From: Acinetobacter apis
Lineage (GTDB): Bacteria; Pseudomonadota; Gammaproteobacteria; Pseudomonadales; Moraxellaceae
Length of the DNA stretch: 64,000 bases
Assembly: GCF_900197575.1 (NCBI RefSeq)
Contig: NZ_FZLN01000001.1
Span: 124,001 to 188,000 of the forward strand
Direction: 5' to 3'
The translations under genes and the position numbers were made by a program. Below the pieces are notes generated by a model, which was not told the DNA's origin, did not search any database, and saw only the letters and a program-made list of their open reading frames with translations. Shown in pieces: positions 28,703 through 36,894 of this stretch (the first letter of the stretch is position 1; each line of letters begins with the position of its first letter).

Positions 28703-28732
28703 AAACCGTTTACCCACTCAGGTAAACGGTTT
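28703..28732 (-). terminator. Terminator of the lipB-alcohol dehydrogenase unit
   Basis: A 12-bp perfect stem (28703-28714 with 28721-28732) lies 8 bases past the dehydrogenase stop on the minus strand. The following minus-strand sequence is T-rich. Confidence 0.85.
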
Positions 28733-28739
28733 ATTTGCT

Positions 28740-29924
28740 TTACCATGCACGGTTTAAAATTGCTTTTAAATCATCAAGTGTGGCTTGCTTCGGATTATAA
28801 ATAATAGAACCATCATTTAACGCTTTATTTGCAATATCATCAAATTGATCTTGCGACACCTTACGGGTTTCTCTGAGGGTACGTGGCAGTTGTGCGACAT
28901 CAAATAATTGGTCTCGCATCGCATAAATGGTATCAATTGTACGCTGACTACGTTCAGCTAAAGGCGTGGCTGCATAGACATCAGCACCTGCAACATATAA
29001 TAACAGCTCAGCGATTTTAGCCTGATTAACAGATTGATTATATTCAAGCACATAAGGTAAAAATAAGTTCATGCATAAGCCGTGAGGTAATTTGGCAACG
29101 GCACCTAAAGCATGACCTAAAGCATGAACCAAACCAACCATTGAATTTGAAAATGCAATGCCGGCCATGGTTGATGCTTGAGCAATTTCTAAACGTTTTG
29201 ATTGATCATTTGGATGATCAATCACATCGAATATATGTGTACTAATCTTTTTAATGGCTGCAGTGGCATAAGCATCACTGATTGGATTGGCTGCAAGACA
29301 GCTATAAGCTTCAATCGCATGGGTCATGGCATCCATGGCAGTCATAGCTGTGATTTGATTCGGCAATGTAGATGTCATTCTTGGGTCAAGAATTGCAGCA
29401 TTTGGCATTAAATAGTTTGAAGCAAAAGCGACTTTAGTTTGTTTTTGATGGTCTGAAATCACGGCAATCATTGTAGCTTCAGACCCTGTACCTGATGTGG
29501 TTGGGATAACAAATAGCGGTTTTAATGGTTTCGTCAAATGATGTGCACCTGCATATTGCAATAAATCATCACCGCCTTCGCTGACTAAGATATTCGTGGC
29601 TTTAGCCGTATCAATCACTGAACCACCACCAACCGCTAAAATAGCATCACATTGATGTGTTCTAAACAACTGAGCGGCTTGAGCAACTACTTCTAAGCTT
29701 GAGTCAGGCGGTACATCATCAAAAATAGCTTCTACATGAACATCACCTGCAGCTAAAGCTTCTTCAACAGGCTGTAAAAGCCCATGTACCCGAATGCCTT
29801 TGTCAGTAATAATCATTGGGCGTTTAACACCAAGAATACTTAATTCAAAGGGAATACTTTCTAATGCAGCATGACCGGCAATGATTTTTACAGGACAGTA
29901 AAACTCGTAAAAGGCTTTGCTCAT
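28740..29924 (-). CDS. Iron-containing alcohol dehydrogenase (type III)
   Basis: This is a 394-residue NAD(P)-dependent, metal-containing dehydrogenase. The nucleotide-binding loop AVGGGSVIDTAKA lies at about 91-103. The metal ligands are expected in DAMTHAIEAY (Asp and His) and in the two histidines of GLVHALGHALGAVAKLPHG. The fold and length match the EutG/YiaY/AdhB family that interconverts alcohols and aldehydes; the substrate is unknown. I chose the ATG at 29924 (MSKAFYEFYCPVKI) because a GGAG lies about 9 bases upstream. It begins right after the upstream gene stops (29926), so the two are translationally linked, and lipB overlaps that gene in turn. Confidence 0.93.
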   Translation of the reverse strand: MSKAFYEFYCPVKIIAGHAALESIPFELSILGVKRPMIITDKGIRVHGLLQPVEEALAAGDVHVEAIFDDVPPDSSLEVVAQAAQLFRTHQCDAILAVGGGSVIDTAKATNILVSEGGDDLLQYAGAHHLTKPLKPLFVIPTTSGTGSEATMIAVISDHQKQTKVAFASNYLMPNAAILDPRMTSTLPNQITAMTAMDAMTHAIEAYSCLAANPISDAYATAAIKKISTHIFDVIDHPNDQSKRLEIAQASTMAGIAFSNSMVGLVHALGHALGAVAKLPHGLCMNLFLPYVLEYNQSVNQAKIAELLLYVAGADVYAATPLAERSQRTIDTIYAMRDQLFDVAQLPRTLRETRKVSQDQFDDIANKALNDGSIIYNPKQATLDDLKAILNRAW

Positions 29925-29925
29925 A

Positions 29926-30462
29926 TTAACGACTCCGTTTAAACCATGATTGGGCAATGTGAAGGTAAATTTTACTGGCTGACGACAGCTTCGCTTTGAA
30001 TGTTAAGTGCTCGGGGTAGGCTTTCACTGCTTTAGATGCAATCACTTTCGGTAAAATCAAAGATTCCATTTGATCAAGACACCTTACCAAACGAATTGCA
30101 TAGGATAAATCACCATCAGCGACCATACGGTCATTGGCAAAGGCTTGTGCTGTACTTTCTTGAAATGAAAATACCATATATGCATGATAAATATGTTTGA
30201 ATGTAATGGTTAAATCAGGTTTTTGATCTGTGTGATTAAGCAGTTTTAGGGTCTTATCGTCTTGGACTTGAATCGTAAAGGCACATTGTTTCGGGAAGAC
30301 CGACATTGAAAAAATATAACCTGATGGAAATTCTGAAAATTCTTTTTTGATTTCAGCATCAATCGTTTGGCTTGCGACCAATCCTTGCCCAATGATTTGC
30401 ATCATCGATTGAACATATGCTTTATACAAGGCGGGTTTAATTTGCTGAAGATGTTGTTGCAT
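29926..30462 (-). CDS. Small conserved protein, SCP2-like sterol/lipid-binding fold (tentative)
   Basis: This 178-residue soluble protein has a central region (about 45-125: SGYIFSMSVFPKQCAFTIQVQDDK through FKHIYHAYMVFSFQESTAQAFANDRMVADGDL). It resembles the SCP2 sterol-carrier fold, including the ADGDL turn typical of these lipid-binding domains. That is a by-eye resemblance, not a firm assignment. The C-terminus is basic and helical. It overlaps the end of lipB by 26 bases and is followed within 2 bases by the alcohol dehydrogenase ATG, so all three are one tightly packed unit. A lipid- or fatty-acid-related role would fit the neighbours but is inference. Confidence 0.65.
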   Translation of the reverse strand: MQQHLQQIKPALYKAYVQSMMQIIGQGLVASQTIDAEIKKEFSEFPSGYIFSMSVFPKQCAFTIQVQDDKTLKLLNHTDQKPDLTITFKHIYHAYMVFSFQESTAQAFANDRMVADGDLSYAIRLVRCLDQMESLILPKVIASKAVKAYPEHLTFKAKLSSASKIYLHIAQSWFKRSR

Positions 30463-31147
30463 CGAAATATCCTGCTTGTTGATGTTCTATGGTGCGAATA
30501 CTTGGGAAGTCAGGCATGCATTGCAAATAACGCACAATGTCATGATAAAGCATATTTATTGTCGGTTGATGATCAGAGGATATTAAACTATGCAATTTGG
30601 TCATTTTTAATTCAGAAAAACCACATGGATTGATAAAGTCGAATGCTTTTAGATCACAGTGAATATTCAAAGAGAATCCATGATAACTTCGCCCACGACG
30701 AATCTTAAAGCCAAGCGAACCAATTTTTTGTTCATCGACATAGACCCCAGGCGCATCTTTTTTAGCATATGCATTGATATGATACAGATTTAATAGATCA
30801 ACCATCATTTGTTCAGCGAAGCTGACTAAGGTTCTGACATTCCAACCCAAGCGATTCAGATCAAGTAAAAAGTATGCCACCAATTGACCAGGTCCATGCC
30901 ATGTGACTTGACCGCCACGGTCACTTTGTACAATAGGCAACTCTGTGTCCATCAAAATATGTTCAGGTTTACCCGCTTGCCCTTGGGTATACAAGCTGTT
31001 GTGCTGCATTAACCAAATTTCATCAGCAGTCGATTCATTTCGCTGGTTGGTGAAATCTTTCATCGCTTGGAATACAAGACTGTAATCTTGATTGTGCTCA
31101 AAATAGCGAATGATTAAAGCAGAGGAGGAGCTAGTTATATGACTCAT
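30437..31147 (-). CDS. lipB: Octanoyl-[ACP]:protein N-octanoyltransferase (lipoate synthesis)
   Basis: This 236-residue cytoplasmic enzyme moves octanoate from acyl carrier protein to the lipoyl domains of 2-oxoacid dehydrogenases and the glycine cleavage system. Hallmarks are GGQVTWHGPGQLVAY (about 75-89), the catalytic Lys in IGSLGFKIRRGRSYHG and the catalytic Cys in FINPCGF. I chose the ATG at 31147 (MSHITSS); a TTG four codons upstream is less likely. Its 3' end overlaps the next gene. Upstream lies a YbeD-family gene, as in E. coli, but separated by a terminator. The partner lipA is not in this window. Confidence 0.94.
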   Translation of the reverse strand: MSHITSSSSALIIRYFEHNQDYSLVFQAMKDFTNQRNESTADEIWLMQHNSLYTQGQAGKPEHILMDTELPIVQSDRGGQVTWHGPGQLVAYFLLDLNRLGWNVRTLVSFAEQMMVDLLNLYHINAYAKKDAPGVYVDEQKIGSLGFKIRRGRSYHGFSLNIHCDLKAFDFINPCGFSELKMTKLHSLISSDHQPTINMLYHDIVRYLQCMPDFPSIRTIEHQQAGYFDATTSSAN

Positions 31148-31175
31148 GACAGATTTCAAAGTTGGGCAAAAATAA

Positions 31176-31196
31176 AGCCAGATAAAATATCTGGCT
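31176..31196 (-). terminator. Terminator after the YbeD-family gene
   Basis: The stem AGCCAGATA / TATCTGGCT has a 3-base loop and is followed on the minus strand by a U-rich tract. It separates the YbeD-family gene from lipB. Confidence 0.8.
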
Positions 31197-31201
31197 CTTA
31201 A

Positions 31202-31489
31202 CTATAGTGCGGTTTTGATTAAAGGACAAGCCGCCAAATCAGCATATAGTTGGTGTACTTGTTCTAACTCATCAAAACGCAATTGTGCTGTCAGAGAATG
31301 ATATTTTCCTGTTTTCGATGGTTGAACAGATAAGCTTTCAGGGTCAAATTCAGGAAAGTGCTTCACTAAAATATCAGTTACAGCAACTCTAAGTGGTTCA
31401 CCTGCAAGACCAATCAGTTTAATTGGATAGTCCATTGGAAATACCCAAAGGTCTTCGCGTAATTCTCTAGATGGAGTACGGTCTAACAT
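31202..31489 (-). CDS. DUF493 (YbeD) family protein
   Basis: This 95-residue protein is an ACT-like small alpha/beta fold. The DUF493 core is evident: LWVFPMDYPIKLIGLAGE (about 12-29), then KYHSLTAQLRFDELEQVHQLYADLAACPLIKTAL in pieces to the C-terminus. E. coli YbeD is structurally similar to the regulatory domain of amino-acid enzymes, but its function is unsettled. It sits upstream of lipB as in enterobacteria and downstream of rpoD on the same strand, flanked by hairpins on both sides. Confidence 0.9.
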   Translation of the reverse strand: MLDRTPSRELREDLWVFPMDYPIKLIGLAGEPLRVAVTDILVKHFPEFDPESLSVQPSKTGKYHSLTAQLRFDELEQVHQLYADLAACPLIKTAL

Positions 31490-31509
31490 AAATACCTCAT
31501 AATGATTGA

Positions 31510-31533
31510 AACGCCTGCAATATTGCAGGCGTT
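31510..31533 (-). terminator. Terminator-like palindrome after rpoD
   Basis: A perfect 24-bp palindrome with half AACGCCTGCAAT lies 30 bases after the rpoD stop. The following minus-strand sequence is only weakly U-rich, so termination may be partial. Confidence 0.55.
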
Positions 31534-31563
31534 AAAGACTAAATTATGGTTTAAAGCGAAAGA

Positions 31564-33453
31564 TTAGTCATTTTCAAGGAAAGAACGTAAATGCTCTGAA
31601 CGTGATGGATGACGTAATTTACGTAATGCTTTTGCTTCAATTTGACGAATACGCTCACGTGTAACATCAAACTGTTTACCAACTTCTTCTAAAGTATGGT
31701 CTGTTGGCATATCAATACCAAAGCGCATTTTAAGGACTTTCGCTTCACGTTCAGTAAGATTCTCTAACACATCACGTGTAGCTTCTTTTAAGCCTTCAGA
31801 TGTTGCTGCATCAACAGGTGATGTAATGTTTGAGTCTTCAATAAAATCACCTAAGTGCGAATCTTCATCATCACCAATTGGTGTTTCCATAGAGATTGGC
31901 TCTTTTGCGATTTTGAGGACTTTACGTACTTTCACCTCATCCATTTCTAAGCGTTCACCAAGTTCTTCTGGTGTTGGCTCACGTCCCATTTCTTGCAATA
32001 ACTGACGAGATACACGATTAATTTTATTAATCGTTTCAATCATATGTACAGGAATACGAATGGTACGTGCTTGGTCTGCAATAGAACGTGTAATGGCTTG
32101 GCGAATCCACCATGTTGCATAGGTTGAGAACTTATAACCACGACGGTATTCAAATTTGTCTACCGCTTTCATTAAACCAATATTACCTTCTTGGATAAGA
32201 TCCAAGAATTGTAAACCACGGTTGGTATATTTCTTCGCAATTGAGATCACTAGACGTAAGTTGGCTTCAACCATTTCTTTCTTAGCGCGACGTGCTTTAG
32301 CTTCGCCGACAGCCATACGCTTAGAAATATCTTTGATTTCAGTAACTTTTAAACCTAAATCTTGTTCAATATCAGCAATTTTTTGTTGGAACGCCAATAC
32401 ATCAGGACGAACTTTTTCTAAATAACCACGCATTTCTGCAGGGGTTTGTTCAATCTGTTGATCAAGCCAAGCAGGATTAGACTCTTGTCCTGGGAACGTT
32501 GTTCTGAACTGAGTACGATCCATACGGCCGCGGCGCAGTGTATAACGCATGATTTCACGTTCAGATTGACGAATTTGTTCATGTGTGCCACGAATCATAT
32601 TTGAAATCAGTTCAAATAAGCGCGGTGTAAATTTGAACATCATGAACACAGCAGCAAGGTTTTGCAGTGCTTCATCAGTTTGTGGTGATACGCGACCATG
32701 TTTTGCAATGGTATCTTTGGTCACTGCCCACACTTGCTCTAACTCAGTGAAGCGTACTTTCGCAATTTCAGGATCTGGACCTGATTCGCCTTCAGAATCA
32801 TCAGAATCACTTGATTCTTCTTCATCTTCATCTTCTTCGTCATCAAGCTTAACATCTTTGGCTTTTTTCGACGCTACATTTTCGTTTTCTAAAATGGTTT
32901 CTTCATCTAAAACTTCAGGAATTTCTTCATTGGTTTCAGGATCAAGATAGCCTGATAAAATATCAGCAAGGCGGCGTTCGCCATTGGTATAATCTTGGTA
33001 TTCTTTTAAAACTACTTCAACCGCGTTCGGCCAATAAGCAATTGAATGCAAGACATCACGTATGCCTTCTTCAATACGCTTTGCAATGCTAATTTCGCCT
33101 TCACGTGTAAGTAATTCTACCGTACCCATTTCACGCATATACATACGAACAGGGTCAGTTGTACGACCAGGCTCACTTTCAACGGAGGCTAAAACAGCAG
33201 CGGCTTCTTCTTCTGCAATTTCATCACCAGAGTCAGCAGACTCACCAAATACTGTGTCATCATTCTCAGGTGCACGATCATGCACAGGGATACCGACATC
33301 ATTAAGCATCTGAATGATATCTTCAATCTGTTCGCTTTCGGTAATTGAGTCCGGGAGATGATCGTTAACCTCAGCGTAAGTTAGATAGCCTTGTTCTTTG
33401 CCTCGGCTAATCAGAGCCGCTACTTGGGAAGTAGGGGATTTCATATCGCTCAT
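31564..33453 (-). CDS. rpoD: RNA polymerase primary sigma factor sigma70
   Basis: This is the 629-residue housekeeping sigma factor. Region 1.1 is at about 5-80 and region 1.2 at about 95-130 ([21 protein letters not shown]). A non-conserved insert with a very acidic Asp/Glu/Ser stretch lies at about 200-225. Region 2 contains [27 protein letters not shown] and the -10 recognition block [15 protein letters not shown]. Region 3 follows ([14 protein letters not shown]), then region 4.2 with the -35 helix-turn-helix [20 protein letters not shown]. The length and all core blocks are normal for a gammaproteobacterium. In E. coli rpoD is preceded by rpsU-dnaG; here it stands alone behind a 571-base intergenic region. 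Confidence 0.98.
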   Translation of the reverse strand: MSDMKSPTSQVAALISRGKEQGYLTYAEVNDHLPDSITESEQIEDIIQMLNDVGIPVHDRAPENDDTVFGESADSGDEIAEEEAAAVLASVESEPGRTTDPVRMYMREMGTVELLTREGEISIAKRIEEGIRDVLHSIAYWPNAVEVVLKEYQDYTNGERRLADILSGYLDPETNEEIPEVLDEETILENENVASKKAKDVKLDDEEDEDEEESSDSDDSEGESGPDPEIAKVRFTELEQVWAVTKDTIAKHGRVSPQTDEALQNLAAVFMMFKFTPRLFELISNMIRGTHEQIRQSEREIMRYTLRRGRMDRTQFRTTFPGQESNPAWLDQQIEQTPAEMRGYLEKVRPDVLAFQQKIADIEQDLGLKVTEIKDISKRMAVGEAKARRAKKEMVEANLRLVISIAKKYTNRGLQFLDLIQEGNIGLMKAVDKFEYRRGYKFSTYATWWIRQAITRSIADQARTIRIPVHMIETINKINRVSRQLLQEMGREPTPEELGERLEMDEVKVRKVLKIAKEPISMETPIGDDEDSHLGDFIEDSNITSPVDAATSEGLKEATRDVLENLTEREAKVLKMRFGIDMPTDHTLEEVGKQFDVTRERIRQIEAKALRKLRHPSRSEHLRSFLEND

Positions 33454-34024
33454 CTTATGCTTACTCTTTAATTGAATCTGTGGCAGTGAATTCTTTGATT
33501 ATAGCATGATTTTGTTTTCTTGTTTTTGAAGAAATTGGCTTTTGCATTGAACATCAATGCCTATATTACTCACAAAAATCATGTCTAAAATGCAATGTTT
33601 TATCTATATAAGGTCAATATTTTTTTTTTCAAGGATAATTCAAGGGCGTAAATCTGATCTTTCTGTCATTTGAAATATACTGTGAAAGTGCTTTGATCAG
33701 TAAAGCTGCTGTTATTTGATAAAGAAAATTTTAACGACTTATAAATATATTGGATCAAAAAATATTTAATGAACATGTCATATTTAGTTGCTAAAACCAC
33801 CCTATACTCGCTAAAGTTTGTCTTTAGGTATTTTTATATACAATATAAGAATAAATTGCATTTGTCATGAATGATTTTTATATTTTGCGCTATAAGTAGT
33901 CAATAAACCTTAAAAAAAAATGTTTGATTATTGGAAATGCAAATTAAAGCTTATAAAAGATTGACAAACGCTTTGAACAGAGATAAATAGCGGCTAGATA
34001 ATTAATTTATTGAGGTGTAGTTGA
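33454..34024. other. Divergent intergenic region rpoD / acidic small protein
   Basis: This is 571 bases of AT-rich sequence with no supportable ORF. It must contain the rpoD promoter(s). On the plus strand a near-consensus promoter occurs at 33961-33989. Nothing else is recognised. Confidence 0.4.
33961..33989 (+). promoter_or_regulatory. Sigma70 promoter of the acidic small gene
   Basis: TTGACA (33961-33966), a 17-base spacer and TAAATA (33984-33989) lie 36 bases before the GTG start; the -35 is a perfect consensus match. Confidence 0.65.
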
Positions 34025-34231
34025 GTGTCTTCTACAGATTTTGAGTTAGATGATGACTATGATGATGATATCAGCTTTGATGACTCATCAAGTAAAATAG
34101 TAAGTGCGAAAGAGTCACTCGAAAAACGTCGTTTAATTGATGAACTATTAGCACAAAGACGATTAGAACGTGAATTAAAAGAGTTTGATTACGATTTTGA
34201 TGACGATTTCGATGATGATGAAGACGACTGA
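34025..34231 (+). CDS. Small acidic protein, PA3496-like family
   Basis: This 68-residue protein is very rich in Asp/Glu. It has acidic ends (ELDDDYDDDISFDDSSSK and the C-terminal DYDFDDDFDDDEDD) and a basic helical centre (about 32-53, KRRLIDELLAQRRLERELKEF). The acid-helix-acid pattern resembles the small Pseudomonas family typified by PA3496, which carries a tentative envelope-integrity label; the function is not established. There is no signal peptide. It starts with GTG at 34025, with GAGG 9 bases upstream and a consensus-like promoter before that. It is followed by a UPF0149 gene 83 bases downstream, with no terminator between. Confidence 0.75.
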   Translation: MSSTDFELDDDYDDDISFDDSSSKIVSAKESLEKRRLIDELLAQRRLERELKEFDYDFDDDFDDDEDD

Positions 34232-34314
34232 TCAAAGACATGGTTTTGTTGCATCAACCAATCTGCACGATTTTAGCTTTCGTGAAATGAATACAAATTA
34301 AAGAGTAAAATACA

Positions 34315-34842
34315 ATGAGCTTAAATTTAGATCTTCTAGAAAGTTATTTAGATGGCGAAGACAACGAGTATGGTTTAGATTTCGCAGCAACCCATGGCTT
34401 TTTAAGTGCAATTGCTGTTGGTCCTGAGTTTAAAACATGGTTTGAAGCATTGTTTGATGATCACCATAAAAAAATTCCTCAAGACATCGCAGAGCAAATC
34501 AAACTTTGGTTGGCTGACATTCGCCAAAACATGTCGAATGAAGATGGGATCGAGTTTCCTTTCGAAATTGAAGAGGCAGATACAGAGTCTAGTTTAGGGG
34601 ATTGGTCAGTAGGTTTTGTGGATGCCATGTTCTTAAATGAAGAGGCGTGGTTTACGCCTGAGTTTGAAGAGCAGTTGGTCGACTTAACATTGCCAATGAT
34701 GGTATTTAGCGGTGTAGATGAAGAAGACCCGCAAATGGAATCATTCAGACGAAATGGTCAGCTGATGGATGAGATTGCAGAAGAAATTCCAAGCAATTTA
34801 AATGAATTATATTTGATGTATCATACACCAAACGCATCGTAA
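34315..34842 (+). CDS. YecA/UPF0149 family protein
   Basis: This 175-residue acidic soluble protein shows the UPF0149 pattern: an N-terminal LESYLDGEDNEYGLDFAATHGFLSAIAVGP (residues 7-36, here in overview), then IKLWLADIRQNM, DWSVGFVDAMFL and the LNELYLMYH tail. It lacks the C-terminal SEC-C zinc-binding motif of longer YecA proteins. Its function is unknown; the fold is all-helical. A second UPF0149 member (YgfB type) lies at 47506, but the two are only distantly alike. It probably shares a transcript with the small acidic gene upstream. Confidence 0.85.
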   Translation: MSLNLDLLESYLDGEDNEYGLDFAATHGFLSAIAVGPEFKTWFEALFDDHHKKIPQDIAEQIKLWLADIRQNMSNEDGIEFPFEIEEADTESSLGDWSVGFVDAMFLNEEAWFTPEFEEQLVDLTLPMMVFSGVDEEDPQMESFRRNGQLMDEIAEEIPSNLNELYLMYHTPNAS

Positions 34843-35241
34843 TTTAGATATTGCACATCATATCATGATCAGGTGAGTTTATTGCTCAAGTATAGTGAGG
34901 TGTGCTTTGTTCCATATTCAATGTTGGTTTGCTTAAATAATCACCTGCATAATGAATGTGTTATAGCTGATTGATCTAAATATTTTATTTTTGAATAATC
35001 TGTCACAAAACTATTGTTGTTTACGAAAGCATGTAATTTAATAGTTGATTTCTTAGATAGAAATTTGATATTTTTAGTCACAGAGAAGTATAGGGCGCTA
35101 ACAATCTCATATTTTGTATCGCGCTTTATGTTTACTTTTGCTATTTGCAATTGACGTAATATGCTGTGTTAGCCTTGCTAAGGGTAAGAGAGTGTAAGTT
35201 TTTCTCTTGTATTATCGGGTTATTTTATTTTAGGCAAAGTT
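34843..35241 (+). other. Intergenic region before the BLUF gene
   Basis: This is 399 bases of AT-rich sequence with no convincing ORF on either strand. A possible promoter for the BLUF gene is TTTGCT (35137-35142), 17 bases, TATGCT (35160-35165), about 75 bases before the start codon. Confidence 0.35.
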
Positions 35242-35736
35242 ATGCTAATTCGACTATGTTATGCGAGTAACCGAATAGATCACCAAGATTTATTAAAAGA
35301 TTTGAGTGATTTATTAGCAACATCGATCCGACGCAACCGCGCCAACAATGTTTGCGGTGTATTGTATTATGCACGTGGTTCGTTTTTTCAATGCTTAGAA
35401 GGCGAAAAGGCAGATGTAGAAAAGCTGTTCAATTGCATCAGCCAGGATACACGCCATACCAATGTTAAAATACTTAGCCAAGAAACTATTTTAGAAACCA
35501 CATTTCATGATTGGTCAATGAAGTATGTGCAAGAAAAGAAAGAAATCGATCTTTTTTTCAAAGAGCGAAACTATCCTTTTTTTCAGCCAACTGAACTAAA
35601 AGAATATGAAGTGGATGGGCTATTAAAAATACTATTAACGAAAGAAAATAGTGTGATTAACAAGAGCGATGAAGATAATCAGCAACAAAGTCCTAAAGGC
35701 TACCGCCGTGGCTATAGTGGCTATTTGAGCTCTTAA
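35242..35736 (+). CDS. Short BLUF-domain blue-light photoreceptor (BlsA-like)
   Basis: This 164-residue flavin-binding photoreceptor has a BLUF domain at about residues 1-95, with the photochemical residues Y7 (RLCYASN), N32 and Q50 (SFFQCLEGE), and W91 in HDWSMKYV. It has no output domain, only a tail of about 65 residues ending in a Gly/Tyr/Arg-rich stretch (KGYRRGYSGYLSS). This is the layout of A. baumannii BlsA (156 residues), which acts by binding transcription regulators and so makes motility, biofilm and iron uptake light- and temperature-dependent. Several BLUF paralogues occur per Acinetobacter genome, so orthology to blsA itself is not certain. It is monocistronic, facing a small secreted-protein gene. 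Confidence 0.88.
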   Translation: MLIRLCYASNRIDHQDLLKDLSDLLATSIRRNRANNVCGVLYYARGSFFQCLEGEKADVEKLFNCISQDTRHTNVKILSQETILETTFHDWSMKYVQEKKEIDLFFKERNYPFFQPTELKEYEVDGLLKILLTKENSVINKSDEDNQQQSPKGYRRGYSGYLSS

Positions 35737-35844
35737 AGTTTATTCACAGGTCGTTGTGATAACTGTACTTATTTTCAATGAATATGATCATTTGAATAAA
35801 TAATAAATTATGAATAAAAAGAGAATAATGAGCCTCCATTGCTA

Positions 35845-36078
35845 TCAATGATATGTCAGCATCAAAATCTGTGTAGTAGATTGACTTCCAGCGATTAATG
35901 GCTCGATGGACTTTGTTTCAGTTTCTGAAATTTTTAGAGCACATTTAGTTTGGTCTTTGTCACTTGACATGTCACAGGTGTATTCTACGATATTGCCTTT
36001 AAAATCAATTTGATTTGCATAAGATACACAAGGGGATAGCGTAAGAACTAAAATTGCTGAAAAAAATCCTTTTTTCAT
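35845..36078 (-). CDS. Small predicted secreted protein, two cysteines
   Basis: This 77-residue protein has a clear signal peptide (MKKGFFSAILVLTLSPCVSYA, cleavage after about residue 21). A mature domain of about 56 residues follows, beginning NQIDFKGNIVEYTC. That start, with two cysteines about 12 residues apart (YTC...TKC), recalls the N-terminal strand of type 1 fimbrial/pilin-like domains, but the protein is only a third of their length. It may therefore be a small pilin-related periplasmic protein or a truncated one. I do not recognise a named family. GGGAG precedes the ATG by about 10 bases. It lies between the BLUF gene (convergent) and greA. Confidence 0.65.
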   Translation of the reverse strand: MKKGFFSAILVLTLSPCVSYANQIDFKGNIVEYTCDMSSDKDQTKCALKISETETKSIEPLIAGSQSTTQILMLTYH

Positions 36079-36288
36079 AGCAGCTCACAACGGGAGAGGA
36101 GATTGCTTTTTTATAGCAAATAATGCATTGCAGTTATAGGCTAAATAAATCATCCTTAGCCGTTAATCTGTGATGTTTTTGATGTTACAAGACATCAACA
36201 ATTGATTGCATCACGCTAATTTTAGTTTTTTTTAATTAGAAATTTCGATGGGTTGTTGACTTTAAAATATACGTTATTTTTTTACACA

Positions 36289-36319
36289 AAAAAGGCGCTT
36301 GATGTGATCATGCGCCTTA
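36289..36319 (-). terminator. Terminator of greA
   Basis: The stem AAGGCGC / GCGCCTT extends into an inner TGAT / ATCA pair; the A-run on the left gives a U-run on the minus strand. It lies 8 bases after the greA stop. Confidence 0.85.
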
Positions 36320-36326
36320 ATTATAT

Positions 36327-36803
36327 TTAAATGTACTGCACGTTAACAATTTCGTATTCTACTTCACCTTGAGGTGTTGTAATTTTTACTTCGTCGTCTT
36401 GTCCTTTACCCAATAAACCACGAGCAATAGGTGAATTCACAGAAATTTTATTGATTTTGAAGTCTGCTTCATCATCACCTACAATTTTATAGGTTTTTTG
36501 TTCTTCAGTGTCTAGATTTTCTATCGTCACAGTCACGCCAAATACGACACGACCTGTTTTCTCAAGATCCTGTACATCAATCACTTGAGCTGCACCAAGC
36601 TTTGCTTCAATGTCTTGTATACGACCTTCACAGAAGCCTTGTTGTTCACGTGCAGCATGGTATTCCGCATTTTCTTTTAAATCACCATGTTCGCGAGCTT
36701 CTGCAATCGCTTGAATAATTCGAGGGCGTTCAACAGTTTTTAGTTGTTTAAGCTCAGTTTCTAAAGCATGTTTGCCTTCAGGAGTCATAGGGTAACGTTG
36801 CAT
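36327..36803 (-). CDS. greA: Transcription elongation factor GreA
   Basis: This 158-residue protein rescues backtracked RNA polymerase by stimulating cleavage of the nascent transcript. The N-terminal antiparallel coiled coil (about 1-75) carries the basic and acidic tip ([20 protein letters not shown]; the D and E residues of the tip coordinate Mg in the polymerase). The C-terminal globular domain contains [19 protein letters not shown], the FKBP-like fold signature. The length equals E. coli GreA (158). In many bacteria greA follows carB; here the same order holds (carA-carB-greA), with a terminator between carB and greA. Confidence 0.97.
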   Translation of the reverse strand: MQRYPMTPEGKHALETELKQLKTVERPRIIQAIAEAREHGDLKENAEYHAAREQQGFCEGRIQDIEAKLGAAQVIDVQDLEKTGRVVFGVTVTIENLDTEEQKTYKIVGDDEADFKINKISVNSPIARGLLGKGQDDEVKITTPQGEVEYEIVNVQYI

Positions 36804-36853
36804 GTCGTCCCTCCAAAATTAAAAAAATAAGTAGGTATTAAAAAATAAAAAAT

Positions 36854-36876
36854 CCCACCACCGAAGAGGTGGTAGG
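36854..36876 (-). terminator. Terminator of carAB
   Basis: The stem CCTACCACC / GGTGGTGGG (minus strand) has loop TCTTC and is followed by a long U-rich run. It lies 19 bases after the carB stop and before greA. Confidence 0.9.
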
Positions 36877-36894
36877 ACCTTTCGGAAAAGTGGA

